NCBI RefSeq assembly: GCF_000802185.1
Contig: NZ_KN676113.1
Coordinates: 892,362-956,361, forward strand
Origin: Belnapia sp. F-4-1
Lineage (GTDB): Bacteria; Pseudomonadota; Alphaproteobacteria; Acetobacterales; Acetobacteraceae
Length of the DNA: 64,000 nt
Direction of reading: 5' to 3'
The notes beneath the pieces were generated by a model that saw nothing but the letters and a program-made list of their open reading frames with translations, made no database searches and was not told the DNA's origin. Position numbers and translations under genes: made by a program. Within the stretch, counting starts at the first letter, position 1. Every line of letters begins with the position of its first letter. Below are positions 49,710 through 58,229 of this stretch, one piece after another.

Positions 49710-51551
49710 CTATTGCGGCTTCGCCTCGCGCTTGCCCTGCTCGACGGCGCCCTCGCGGTTGCGCTCGACCCACCAGCTGTCGATGGCTAGCGCGTATTTC
49801 GGGTTGCGCGGCGGGCGGCCGAACTTGTCCCAATAGGCCACGCGGAAGGTCCGGCTGTGCCATTGCGGGATCATGTAGTCGTTCCAGAGCAGCACGCGGT
49901 CCAGCGCCCGGGTGCGGGCCACCAGCTCGGCGCGGTCCGGCGCGGCGATGACCAGCTCCACCAGCTCGTCCACCACCGGGTTGGCGATGCCGGCGACGTT
50001 CTGGCTGCCATTCTCCCCCGCCTTGGCGCCCGTCCAGAAGTCGCGCTGCTCGTTGCCGGGGGAGAGGGACTGGCCCTGGCCGTCCACGGTCATGTCGTAG
50101 TCGAAGGCGTCGATCCGCACCTGGTACTGCGCCGGGTCGATGGTGCGGATGCGCGGCTCCATCCCGAGGCGCTGGAGGGTCTGCACATAGGGCAGCGCGA
50201 TGCGCTCGAAGCTCGGGCCGTTCAGCAGGATCTCGAAGGCGAAGGGCTGGCCCTCGGCATTGACCAGCTTGCGGTCGCGCACCGTCCAGCCGGCCCCGCG
50301 CAGCAGGTCGAGGGCGCGGCGCAACCCCTCGCGGTTGTTGCCGGAGCCGTCGGTGACGGGGAGCCTGTAGGGCTCGGTGAAGAGGCGGTCGGGGACGCGG
50401 CCCTTGTAGGCCTGGAGGATCTCCAGCTCCCGCCCCTCGGGGATGCCCGAGGAGGCGAGTTCGGAGTTGGAGAAGTAGGAGGTCGTCCGCGTGTAGCTGC
50501 CGTAGAAGAGGTTGGCGTTCATCCACTCGAAGTCGAAGACCTCGATGAGGGCGCGGCGGACGCGGGCATCCTGGAAGAGCGGGCGGCGCAGGTTCATGGC
50601 GAAGGCCTGCATGCCGGTCGGCAGCTCGTGGCGGATCTCGTCGCGCTTGACGAGGCCGCGCTGCATGGCGGGGAAGTCGTAGGCGGTCGCCCAGTCCTTG
50701 GCGATGTTCTCGGTGCGGAAGTCGATCTGCCCGGCCTTGAAGGCCTCCAGCGCCACGGTGCTGTCGCGGAAATACTCGTAGCGCATCACGTCGTAATTCG
50801 CCGTGCCGCGCGCCGTCGGCAGGTCTTTCGCCCAATAATCGGCGACGCGGCGGTAGACCAGGCTGCGGCCGCTCTCGAAGCGCTCCAGCCGGTAGGGGCC
50901 GGAGCCGAGCGGCGCCTCGAGCAGCGGACGGGCGAAGTCGCGGCTCTCCCACCAATGCTTCGGCAGCACCGGCATCTGGCCGAGGATCAGCGCCAGCTCG
51001 CGGTTCTCGTTCGTCCTGAAGCGGAAGGTGACGCGGCGGGGGCTTTCGGCCACCACCTCCGCCACGTCCGCCCAATAGGCGCGGTAGAAGGGCCGGCCGC
51101 TCTGGCGGAGGGTGTTGAAGGTCCAGACCACGTCCTCGGCGGTGACGGGCTTGCCGTCATGCCAGCGCGCCGCGGGGTGCAGCTCGAAGGTGACGCCCAT
51201 GCGGTCGGCCGGCTGCTCGATGGCGGCGGCGAGGTGGCAGTATTCCGTGCTCGCCTCGTCGGCGCTCTCCTTCAGCAGCGTGTCGTAGAGGTTGCCGAGG
51301 CCGACCGCCGCCGTGCCGCGCAGGATGTACTGGTTGAAGCTGTCGAAGCTGCCGAGCGCGGTCAGCGCGATTTCGCCGCCCTTCGGCGCGTCCGGGTTGA
51401 CCCAGGGCCAATGCGGGAAGCCAGCGGGCAGGGCCGGGTCGCCGAGCAGGGAGAGGGCGTGGCTGCGGGTCGGCCCCTGCTGGGCCGCCGCGGCGGCGGG
51501 CCGGAGGAAGGGGATAGCGAGGCCGGAGGCGAGGAGGGTGCGGCGGTCCAT
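49710..51551 (-). CDS. yejA: YejA-like extracellular peptide-binding protein
   Basis: A 613-residue family 5 solute-binding protein. Signal peptide [20 protein letters not shown] is twin-arginine-like. Conserved blocks include [20 protein letters not shown] (~residues 48-67 of the ATG form), [38 protein letters not shown] and [19 protein letters not shown], all typical of YejA-like microcin C/peptide receptors. I use ATG 51551; a GTG at 51593 overlaps the hisN stop (GTGA) and would add 14 residues before the signal peptide. Confidence 0.91.
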   Translation of the reverse strand: MDRRTLLASGLAIPFLRPAAAAAQQGPTRSHALSLLGDPALPAGFPHWPWVNPDAPKGGEIALTALGSFDSFNQYILRGTAAVGLGNLYDTLLKESADEASTEYCHLAAAIEQPADRMGVTFELHPAARWHDGKPVTAEDVVWTFNTLRQSGRPFYRAYWADVAEVVAESPRRVTFRFRTNENRELALILGQMPVLPKHWWESRDFARPLLEAPLGSGPYRLERFESGRSLVYRRVADYWAKDLPTARGTANYDVMRYEYFRDSTVALEAFKAGQIDFRTENIAKDWATAYDFPAMQRGLVKRDEIRHELPTGMQAFAMNLRRPLFQDARVRRALIEVFDFEWMNANLFYGSYTRTTSYFSNSELASSGIPEGRELEILQAYKGRVPDRLFTEPYRLPVTDGSGNNREGLRRALDLLRGAGWTVRDRKLVNAEGQPFAFEILLNGPSFERIALPYVQTLQRLGMEPRIRTIDPAQYQVRIDAFDYDMTVDGQGQSLSPGNEQRDFWTGAKAGENGSQNVAGIANPVVDELVELVIAAPDRAELVARTRALDRVLLWNDYMIPQWHSRTFRVAYWDKFGRPPRNPKYALAIDSWWVERNREGAVEQGKREAKPQ

Positions 51552-51589
51552 GGCGGGAGGATGGGGGTTCGCCTCGCCGGCGGCAACCG

Positions 51590-52363
51590 TCACCCGCCAA
51601 GCAGGGCGACGGCCTCCGGCAGCAGGGCCGGGTCGCCGACCGCGAGGACCCGGCCGTCACTCTCGAGGGTCAGCGCCTCGCCGCGCCAGCCGGTGACGCG
51701 GCCGCCGGCGCCCTCCACCACCGGGACGAGGGCGGCCCAGTCCCAGGGCTTCATGGTGCTTTCGGCGATGACATCGACCAGGCCGAGGGCGAGCAGGCCG
51801 TAGCTGTAGCAGTCGCCGCCCCAGGTGACGCGGCGGGCGGCGGCGCGGAGGCGCGCGAAGCCCGGGCCGTCGGCGGGGGCGAACATGTCGGGGCTGGTGC
51901 AGGAGAGCTCGGCCTCGGCGAGGCGGGCGCAGGGGCGGCAGCCGGCCGCGCCGCCGAGAGGGGAGCGGAAGCGCGTCGGCTGGCCCTTCGCGCCGATCCA
52001 GCGCTCGCCAATCCCCGGCTGGTCGATCAGGCCGAGCACCGGCACGCCGCGATGCAGCAGGCCGATCAGCGTGCCGAAGAGCGGGCGGCCGGTGACGAAG
52101 GCGCGGGTGCCGTCGATCGGGTCCAGCACCCAAAGATATTCGGCCTCGGTGCGGTCGGGGCCGTATTCCTCGCCCCAGATGCCGTGGTCGGGGAAGCGGG
52201 CGGAGAGCACCTCGCGCATCGCCCGCTCGGCGCCGCGGTCGGCCTCGGTGACGGGGCTGGCATCGCCCTTTGCTTCCACCAGCAACGGCGAGCGGAAGAG
52301 CGGGCGGATGGCGGCGCCCGCGGCCTCGGCCGCCGCCTCGGCTGCCGCGATGAATGCCTCCAT
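51590..52363 (-). CDS. hisN: histidinol-phosphatase HisN (inositol monophosphatase fold)
   Basis: A 257-residue enzyme with metal-binding motifs GEEYG (64-68), DPIDGT (81-86) and KPWDWA (Asp208). The blocks DPIDGTRAFVTGRPLFGTLI and WGGDCYSYGLLALG match HisN-type histidinol-phosphatases better than generic inositol monophosphatases. It dephosphorylates L-histidinol phosphate in histidine synthesis. No other his genes are here. Its stop overlaps a possible GTG of yejA. Divergent from pheA with a 75-base gap. Confidence 0.88.
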   Translation of the reverse strand: MEAFIAAAEAAAEAAGAAIRPLFRSPLLVEAKGDASPVTEADRGAERAMREVLSARFPDHGIWGEEYGPDRTEAEYLWVLDPIDGTRAFVTGRPLFGTLIGLLHRGVPVLGLIDQPGIGERWIGAKGQPTRFRSPLGGAAGCRPCARLAEAELSCTSPDMFAPADGPGFARLRAAARRVTWGGDCYSYGLLALGLVDVIAESTMKPWDWAALVPVVEGAGGRVTGWRGEALTLESDGRVLAVGDPALLPEAVALLGG

Positions 52364-52438
52364 GCCCCTCCTCCCCCGGTTTGCGCCCTCTCACCCCCTC
52401 GATTAGAAGCCGCGGACCCCTCTTGCAACGGCACCCGC
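52364..52438. promoter_or_regulatory. divergent hisN/pheA intergenic region
   Basis: 75 bases between two amino-acid biosynthesis genes on opposite strands; both promoters should be here. No leader peptide or attenuator could be recognised. Confidence 0.35.
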
Positions 52439-53293
52439 ATGACCGACGTGATCGCCTTCCAGGGCCTGCCCGGCGCCTATTCCGACCTCGCCTGCCGCGC
52501 CGCCTATCCCGGCTGGGCTACCCTGCCCTGCCCGAGCTTCGAGGCGGCGATGGATGCGGTGCGCGGCGGCCAGGCGGGGCTCGCCATGCTGCCCTGCGAG
52601 AACTCGCTGGCCGGGCGGGTGCCGGACATCCACCGGCTGCTGCCGGAGAGCGGCCTCGCCGTGGTGGGCGAGCATTTCGAGCGGGTGGAGCACTGCCTGC
52701 TGGCGCCGCATGGGGCGACGCTCGCCACGCTGAAGCGGGCGCACAGCCACCCCGTCGCGCTCGGCCAGGTGCGGAGCATCCTGAAGGAGCTGTCGCTGAC
52801 GCCGGTGATCGAGGCGGACACGGCCGGCGCGGCGCAGATCATCGCCGAGCGGGGCGGCGTCGAGGATGCGGCGATCGCCAGCGCGCTGGCCGCCGAGACC
52901 TATGGGCTCGCCATCCTCCGGCGCAACGTGGAGGATGCGGCGCACAACACCACGCGCTTCTATGTCTGCGCCCCCTCCCCCGCGCTGCCGGCGGCGGGGA
53001 CGCCGGATTGCGTCACCACCTTCGTCTTCCGCGTGCGGAACATCCCGGCGGCGCTCTACAAGGCGCTCGGCGGCTTCGCCACCAACGGCGTCAACATGAC
53101 GAAGCTGGAGAGCTACATGCTCGATGGCGAGTTCACCGCGACGCAGTTCCTCGCCGATGTCGATGGCCATCCGGAGGAAGCGCCGGTGCGGCGGGCGCTG
53201 GAGGAGCTGGCCTTCTTCTCGCGGGAGCTGAAGCTGCTCGGCACCTATTCGGCGCATCCCTACCGGCGGGCGCATCGGGGAGCGGCGGAATAG
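52439..53293 (+). CDS. pheA: prephenate dehydratase
   Basis: A 284-residue monofunctional enzyme. The catalytic domain has AFQGLPGAYSDLACR at the N-terminus, LPCENSLAGRVPD and NTTRFYVC (the TRF threonine). The C-terminal ACT regulatory domain (~195-275) has AALYKALGGFATNGVNMTKL followed by ESYMLDG, where enteric PheA has the ESRP phenylalanine-binding motif. It converts prephenate to phenylpyruvate in phenylalanine synthesis. Confidence 0.94.
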   Translation: MTDVIAFQGLPGAYSDLACRAAYPGWATLPCPSFEAAMDAVRGGQAGLAMLPCENSLAGRVPDIHRLLPESGLAVVGEHFERVEHCLLAPHGATLATLKRAHSHPVALGQVRSILKELSLTPVIEADTAGAAQIIAERGGVEDAAIASALAAETYGLAILRRNVEDAAHNTTRFYVCAPSPALPAAGTPDCVTTFVFRVRNIPAALYKALGGFATNGVNMTKLESYMLDGEFTATQFLADVDGHPEEAPVRRALEELAFFSRELKLLGTYSAHPYRRAHRGAAE

Positions 53294-53346
53294 GCGCCGC
53301 CGCCTTTCCACTTCTTTTATTTCGATATCGAGCCTAAACTCGGGGC

Positions 53347-53976
53347 ATGCGCGCCTGGCCCCTGCTGCTGCCCCTGCTGCTCGCCGCCTGCGGCGATACG
53401 CTGATCGCCCGCTATGCGGAGACGGCCTGGACCGAGGCAGTGGAGCGCGTCGCCACCCCCCTGGAGGACTTGCCGGAGCCGGGCGGGCCGGCGCTCCGCC
53501 TCTGGATCCGGGGCCGGCCCGCCGCGGCCGTGTTGCTCCAGGAGATCGGCGAGCGGCGGATCTGGCGCACCGCGGCTGGTCAGGTGGTCTCGACCGAGGG
53601 AGGCCGCGTCACAGCGACGGCCGGCTTCCGGCAATATGTCGCGGCGACGCATTTCGACGGGCCGGACCCGCTCGCCAACCCGTCCGAGCTGCTGGGCCAT
53701 CCCGCCGCCGCCCGCCGCCTGGTCGATCTGCAGGACCCGGATGGCGGGCCGGAGGGGATGCGCTTCGGCCTCGCCCTCGATTGCCGGCTGCGGGCGGAGG
53801 CGACCGAGGATGCCGAGATCCTGCTGGTGCGGGAGAGCTGCCGCAGCCGCGGGCGCTTCGGCTTCACCAACCTGTTCTGGGTGGAGGCGGCGGGCGGTGC
53901 GGTGGTGCGGGCCGAGCAGTGGATCGGCCCGGCCATGCCGATGCTGGTGATGGAGTTCCTCAGCCCCGCCAGCTAA
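53347..53976 (+). CDS. yjbF: YjbF family (GfcB-like) exopolysaccharide lipoprotein
   Basis: A 209-residue lipoprotein with lipobox LAAC (LLLPLLLAACGD). The mature part has the YjbF features: an N-terminal helix TLIARYAETAWTEAVE and a beta-rich barrel-like remainder with a C-terminal FGFTNLFWVEAAGG strand region. YjbEFGH proteins act in the export of an exopolysaccharide; YjbH- and SLBB-like genes lie 2-7 kb away. Its last 17 bases overlap the 3' end of the convergent glycosyltransferase gene. Confidence 0.8.
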   Translation: MRAWPLLLPLLLAACGDTLIARYAETAWTEAVERVATPLEDLPEPGGPALRLWIRGRPAAAVLLQEIGERRIWRTAAGQVVSTEGGRVTATAGFRQYVAATHFDGPDPLANPSELLGHPAAARRLVDLQDPDGGPEGMRFGLALDCRLRAEATEDAEILLVRESCRSRGRFGFTNLFWVEAAGGAVVRAEQWIGPAMPMLVMEFLSPAS

Positions 53977-55015
53977 GGCCGGCGCGGCGCACGCGCATCG
54001 CCACATAGGCGAGCCAGAGCAGCTGCAGGGCGAGCGCGGGCAGCACGACCAGCGGCTTCAGCCCCGGGCGCAGTTGCAAGAAGAGCACGGCGAGCGCCGC
54101 CTGGAACAGGGCGAAGCCCCAATGCGTGGCCGCGACCGCCAGGGCCGGCATGCCGCTGCGCTGCGCCATCTGGTAGAGATGGGTGCGGTGCGGCGCGCCC
54201 ACCCTGTCGCCCATCCAGCCACGCCGCAGCAGGGTGAAGGCGGCGTCGAAAAGCAGGCTGAAGAGCAGCAGCGGCACGATCAGGAAGCTGATCTGGCTGG
54301 CATCGAAGCGCGCGGCGGCGACGGCGAGCACCGCCAGCATGAAGCCGGCGAACTGGCTGCCCACGTCGCCCATGAAGATGCGGGCGGGCGAAAGGTTGAA
54401 GGGCAGGAAGCCGGCGAAGCCCGCCGCCAGCATCAGCGCGGAAAGGTAGACGAAGCGCCCGCCCTCGGCGCCGGCGATGGCGGCCAGCGCCGCGCAGGCG
54501 ATCAGCAGCGTGCCGCCGACCAGCCCGTCCAACCCGTCCATGAAATTCACCGCATTGGTGCAGCCGAGGACCCAGAAGACGGTGAGCGCCGGGCCGATCC
54601 AGCCCAATTCCGTCACGCCGACATAGGGTAGGGCGAGGCGGGAGAGCGAGAGCCCGGTGCCGACCGCCACCAGCGCCGCGGCCAGCTGCGCCAGCAGCCG
54701 CAGCCGTGCGGAAAGGTTCCGCATGTCGTCCAGCAGCGCGACGCCGGCGATGGCGAGCGCGGCCAGGATGACGCCGAGGAACTGCCGCTCCTCCAGCCGG
54801 GCGAAGTCCGCGACGCGGTAGAGCACCAGCATCCCGACGATGAAGGCCGCGACCACGCCGACCCCGCCGCCCCGCGGCGTCGCCACGCTATGCGCGCTGC
54901 GGCCGTTCGGGATGTCGAGGATGGGCCAGCGGATCATTGCCCGGACGGCGGCTGCCGAAAGCAGCGCGAGGGCGAGAGCGAAGAGGAGATGTTGCGAAAG
55001 GGCGCCGAGGGTCAT
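53960..55015 (-). CDS. WecA/MraY-like undecaprenyl-phosphate sugar-1-phosphate transferase
   Basis: A 351-residue polytopic membrane protein with family motifs: GGGVGVVAAFIVG after helix 1, LLDDMRNLSARLRLL (the DD motif), NFMDGLDGLVGG (NxxNxxDG-like), FMGDVGSQFAGF, and the C-terminal APHRTHLYQMAQRSG with HxHH-like HRTHLY. It probably transfers a sugar phosphate from a UDP-sugar to undecaprenyl phosphate and so starts a polysaccharide repeat unit. It is near YjbF, YjbH, SLBB and Wzz proteins. Confidence 0.92.
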   Translation of the reverse strand: MTLGALSQHLLFALALALLSAAAVRAMIRWPILDIPNGRSAHSVATPRGGGVGVVAAFIVGMLVLYRVADFARLEERQFLGVILAALAIAGVALLDDMRNLSARLRLLAQLAAALVAVGTGLSLSRLALPYVGVTELGWIGPALTVFWVLGCTNAVNFMDGLDGLVGGTLLIACAALAAIAGAEGGRFVYLSALMLAAGFAGFLPFNLSPARIFMGDVGSQFAGFMLAVLAVAAARFDASQISFLIVPLLLFSLLFDAAFTLLRRGWMGDRVGAPHRTHLYQMAQRSGMPALAVAATHWGFALFQAALAVLFLQLRPGLKPLVVLPALALQLLWLAYVAMRVRRAGLSWRG

Positions 55016-55142
55016 GCGGCCGCGGGTGTGGCCGATGCGGCGGCGGATCGCAAGCGCAGCAGTCCAATCCGCACCCGCGACGAAAACCCCGGCGGCGCTG
55101 GCTGGTTAATCCGGTATCCAGTTGTCCGGAAGGGTACAGCCC

Positions 55143-56066
55143 ATGTTCATGCGCGTCGACAAGCTGCAGGCGGAACTCCCTCCGCCGAAGCGGCAAGACC
55201 CGAACGCCGCCGCGGCCCTGCAGGAACTGCTCGGCGGCAAATATGGCGAGATGTCGACGCTCGGGAACTACATGTTCCAGAGCTTCAACTTCAAGAGCAA
55301 GAGCAAGCTGCGTCCCTTCTACGGCTTGGTTGCCAGCATCACGGCCGAGGAACTCGGCCATGTCGAGCTGGTCAGCAACGGCGTCGCCATGCTGGCCAAC
55401 GGCCCAGACAAGGGCGCGGACGGCGCCAATGGCGGCGACATCTCGAAGACGCCCTTCGAGGCGATGAAGGACATCCGCTCCTTCGCCAGCTTCGCCTCCC
55501 ATGGCGGCGGGGCTACGCCGGTGAACAGCAACTCCATGTCGTGGAACGCCGACATGGTGACCACCACGGGCAATGTGGTGTTCGACCTGCTGCACAACTT
55601 CCACCTCGAATGCGGCGCGCGGCTGCACAAGCTGCGGGTCTACGAGACCCTTTCCGACCCGACCGGGCGCGAGGTCTGCGGCTACTTGCTAGTGCGCGGC
55701 TCGGTGCATGCGCATTCCTATGCGCTGGCGCTGAAGAACCTCACCGGCGTCGAGATCGAGAAGATGCTGCCGACGCCGAACATCCCGCTCGGCAACATCC
55801 CGGAGTGCCAGAAGTACCTCCAGGAAGGTTCGCATCGCCGGCTCTACACCTGGAGCCCGAACGACTATGCCGAGATCGCCGGCATCTGGGGCCAGGGCGA
55901 GCAGGCCCTGCCGGGCGACCCGCCAGGCGAGCTGGAAGTGGTGAAGGGCATGCCGGAAGGCGGCAAGATCCACCAGCTCGAGGGCATCCCCTCGGCCTTC
56001 ACCCCGGACTACGCGCCGGAGGAAATGTTCGAGATCGCCGCCAAGCTGACCAAGGCGATGGGCTGA
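55143..56066 (+). CDS. manganese catalase family protein
   Basis: A 307-residue protein of the dimanganese (non-heme) catalase family. Metal ligands: Glu36 in KYGEMSTLGNYMFQSF, Glu70 and His73 in AEELGHVELVSN, Glu156 in HLECGARLHKLRVYE and a histidine of SVHAHSYALALKN (189-191). GGAAGGG lies ten bases upstream of the ATG at 55143. It disproportionates hydrogen peroxide. It is divergent from the sugar-phosphate transferase gene and interrupts the polysaccharide genes. Confidence 0.93.
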   Translation: MFMRVDKLQAELPPPKRQDPNAAAALQELLGGKYGEMSTLGNYMFQSFNFKSKSKLRPFYGLVASITAEELGHVELVSNGVAMLANGPDKGADGANGGDISKTPFEAMKDIRSFASFASHGGGATPVNSNSMSWNADMVTTTGNVVFDLLHNFHLECGARLHKLRVYETLSDPTGREVCGYLLVRGSVHAHSYALALKNLTGVEIEKMLPTPNIPLGNIPECQKYLQEGSHRRLYTWSPNDYAEIAGIWGQGEQALPGDPPGELEVVKGMPEGGKIHQLEGIPSAFTPDYAPEEMFEIAAKLTKAMG

Positions 56067-56086
56067 CCTGACCTGACCGGGCGGGG

Positions 56087-58219
56087 CTATCGCAGCAAGC
56101 CGAGATAGTCCCGCCCCAGCGCCTCCGCCCGGCCCTCGCGCGTCACCTCCCAGAGCGGGTTGTCGACCGCGAGGCGCTGGCCGCCGTCCCGCACCACGGG
56201 GCGGATCACCGCATTGGCCACCACCGGCGTCTCCGGCCCCAGCAATTGCAGGGGGATGCGGACGAAGCTGCCCTTGTCGAAGCTGCCCTCGCCGAAGCGG
56301 CGGGCGGAGACATCGGTGCGGGTGGCGAAGGCGCCGACCTCGATGCCGCTGTCGAAGCGGCGGCTCATCTCCAGCGTCGCGCCCCAATCACCGGCGAGAT
56401 ACCGCCCGGCCCGCACCACGGCGCCGAGGTTCCAGACCGGCAGGTCCGCATAGAGCGAGAGATGGCCGGTTGCCACGGAATAGCCGAGGGCGCCGAAGCG
56501 CTGCCGGTAGTCCCGCTGCGCCACCCAGGCGAGGTCGAGGCCGAGGGCGAAGCCGCGCGCCTGCGGCCGCCACAGCAGCTCGCCCGAGGCGCCGGCAAAC
56601 ATCGGCTCCAGCAACCCGGCCGAGACGCGCGCGAACCAATCGGGCGCCGGGCTCCAGAGCCGCTCGGCATAAAGGGTCGGGATCGCCGTCCGGCCCTGAC
56701 GCGCATAGCGGGCGATGTCGCTGCGGACATGCGGGAGCCGGCTGTCCGAAGGCAGGCCCTTGTCGAGATTGCCGGCCACCGCCTGCGCCAGGCTGCCCGC
56801 CACGGCGAAACCTGCCCCGAGCCCGAGCCGTACCCCGGCTGCCCCGGCTGCCTGCCAACGGAAGCCGGTCCTCGGGTCACCGAGTTGCAGGGCGAGGCGA
56901 GGCTCCAGCGCCCAGGTGAGGTCGGGGGCGAAGCCCGGCAGCGGTTCGGCGGGGGTGAGGCTGGCGCTGGCCAGCACCTCCTCGGCGCTGCCGGCTCCGG
57001 TCGCGGCGCCTTCCAGCGCCTCGCGCAACAGCACCAGCCGGGCGACGGGCAGGCCAGCGCGGTGCCATTCGACGGCGATCCGCTCCACCTCCGGCGGCAG
57101 GCTGCCCTGCACGGCGCGGGCGACCCGGCCGGCGGTGCGGGCGAGGGTACGGTAGCGGCCACCGGCGACGGCGATCCGCACCTCCTCCCCCTGCTGGATG
57201 ATGGCGATGGGGCGGAAGCCGGCCTGGCGCAGAGCCGCCTCGGCATCGCCGGGCGCTTCGGGGCGCGGCGGCAGGGGCGGCGGGGGCGGGGGCGGCGGGG
57301 GCGGGGGCGGCAGGCTCGGCGGGCGTGCCGGATCGAGGCGAAGGGAGAGGCGGAACAGCACATCGGTCCCGTGGACGAAGTGCACCCCGGCATCGAGCCA
57401 GTCATTTTGCCAGGTGAGGCCGGCATTGATCCGCGAGCGCGCCTCGCCGCGAAGGTTGGTGGTGCGCGCGGGGTAGCCGCCGCGCTCGTCGCGCAGCGCG
57501 TCGCCCGACCATTCGAGCTTGGCGCGGAGCCCTTCCACCCAGGGCACCGACCATTCGACGCCGCCGAAGATGGCTGCGTCCCGCCCGCGGAACAGGCTGT
57601 TGAAGGCCGGCATGCCGCCGGTGCCGACATGGCGCGGCCGGGTGTTGTATCGGGAATAGGCCATGCCATAGGGGTTGCCGAGATCGGCGCCGGTGCCGAG
57701 CCGGCCCCAGCCCATGCCGAGCGTCAGGTCGAAGTCCCATAGCCGCTTGGACGCGACCAGATACTCGCCCGAATAAAGGCCGGTGCCGATGAAGTCCTGC
57801 GCGCCCACCGCCAGCGCCGGGCGCCATTCTCCTTCCTCCCACAGCCGCGCCTTGAAGTCGAAGGCGCGGTCGGTGGTGGTGCCGCGGCCGGCCGTCGCAT
57901 CCAGCCGGTCGGTGAGGCGGAAGGTGGTCTCAAGGAACGGCAGGGCCTGGAAGGAAAGGAACCAGAATTGCCGCTGGTGGCGAATGGCGGTGCCGGCCTC
58001 CAGCATGCCGTCCGGGCGGAAGCGGGCATTGCGCATCTCGATCAGGCCGACGCCGCCGAAGTCGGAGGCGGTCGCGGGAACGTCCTGCGCTCGCGCCCCG
58101 AAAGCGGCGAGGGCGAAGGCGAGGCCAAGGAGGGCTCTGCCCTCCCTGGACCCTCCCGCCAAGGGCCGAAGGACCCTTGGAACCCTTGAGTCAGGTTTGT
58201 GGCGGGGGCGGGGCCGCAC
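56087..58219 (-). CDS. yjbH: YjbH-like exopolysaccharide protein
   Basis: A 710-residue exported protein: hydrophobic LLGLAFALAAFGARA is the signal peptide, then outer-membrane-like beta segments (FGGVGLIEMRNARFRPDGML, FWFLSFQALPFLETTFRL) typical of the YjbH domain. A polyproline linker (12 prolines in a row) at ~residues 306-318 separates it from a ~300-residue C-terminal part also rich in beta strands. The start is a GTG at 58219; the first 25 residues are Arg/Pro-rich and encoded by a GC-rich repeat-like stretch, so a later start is possible. It is 10 bases after the SLBB gene stop. Confidence 0.85.
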   Translation of the reverse strand: MRPRPRHKPDSRVPRVLRPLAGGSREGRALLGLAFALAAFGARAQDVPATASDFGGVGLIEMRNARFRPDGMLEAGTAIRHQRQFWFLSFQALPFLETTFRLTDRLDATAGRGTTTDRAFDFKARLWEEGEWRPALAVGAQDFIGTGLYSGEYLVASKRLWDFDLTLGMGWGRLGTGADLGNPYGMAYSRYNTRPRHVGTGGMPAFNSLFRGRDAAIFGGVEWSVPWVEGLRAKLEWSGDALRDERGGYPARTTNLRGEARSRINAGLTWQNDWLDAGVHFVHGTDVLFRLSLRLDPARPPSLPPPPPPPPPPPPLPPRPEAPGDAEAALRQAGFRPIAIIQQGEEVRIAVAGGRYRTLARTAGRVARAVQGSLPPEVERIAVEWHRAGLPVARLVLLREALEGAATGAGSAEEVLASASLTPAEPLPGFAPDLTWALEPRLALQLGDPRTGFRWQAAGAAGVRLGLGAGFAVAGSLAQAVAGNLDKGLPSDSRLPHVRSDIARYARQGRTAIPTLYAERLWSPAPDWFARVSAGLLEPMFAGASGELLWRPQARGFALGLDLAWVAQRDYRQRFGALGYSVATGHLSLYADLPVWNLGAVVRAGRYLAGDWGATLEMSRRFDSGIEVGAFATRTDVSARRFGEGSFDKGSFVRIPLQLLGPETPVVANAVIRPVVRDGGQRLAVDNPLWEVTREGRAEALGRDYLGLLR
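57270..57313 (-). repeat. polyproline-coding simple repeat in yjbH
   Basis: A run of GGGGGC/GGC units (minus strand CCGCCCCC-type) encodes the PPPPPPPPPPPP linker. Simple-sequence DNA of this kind is prone to slipped-strand length changes. Confidence 0.7.
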
Positions 58220-58229
58220 GCGTCACCGC

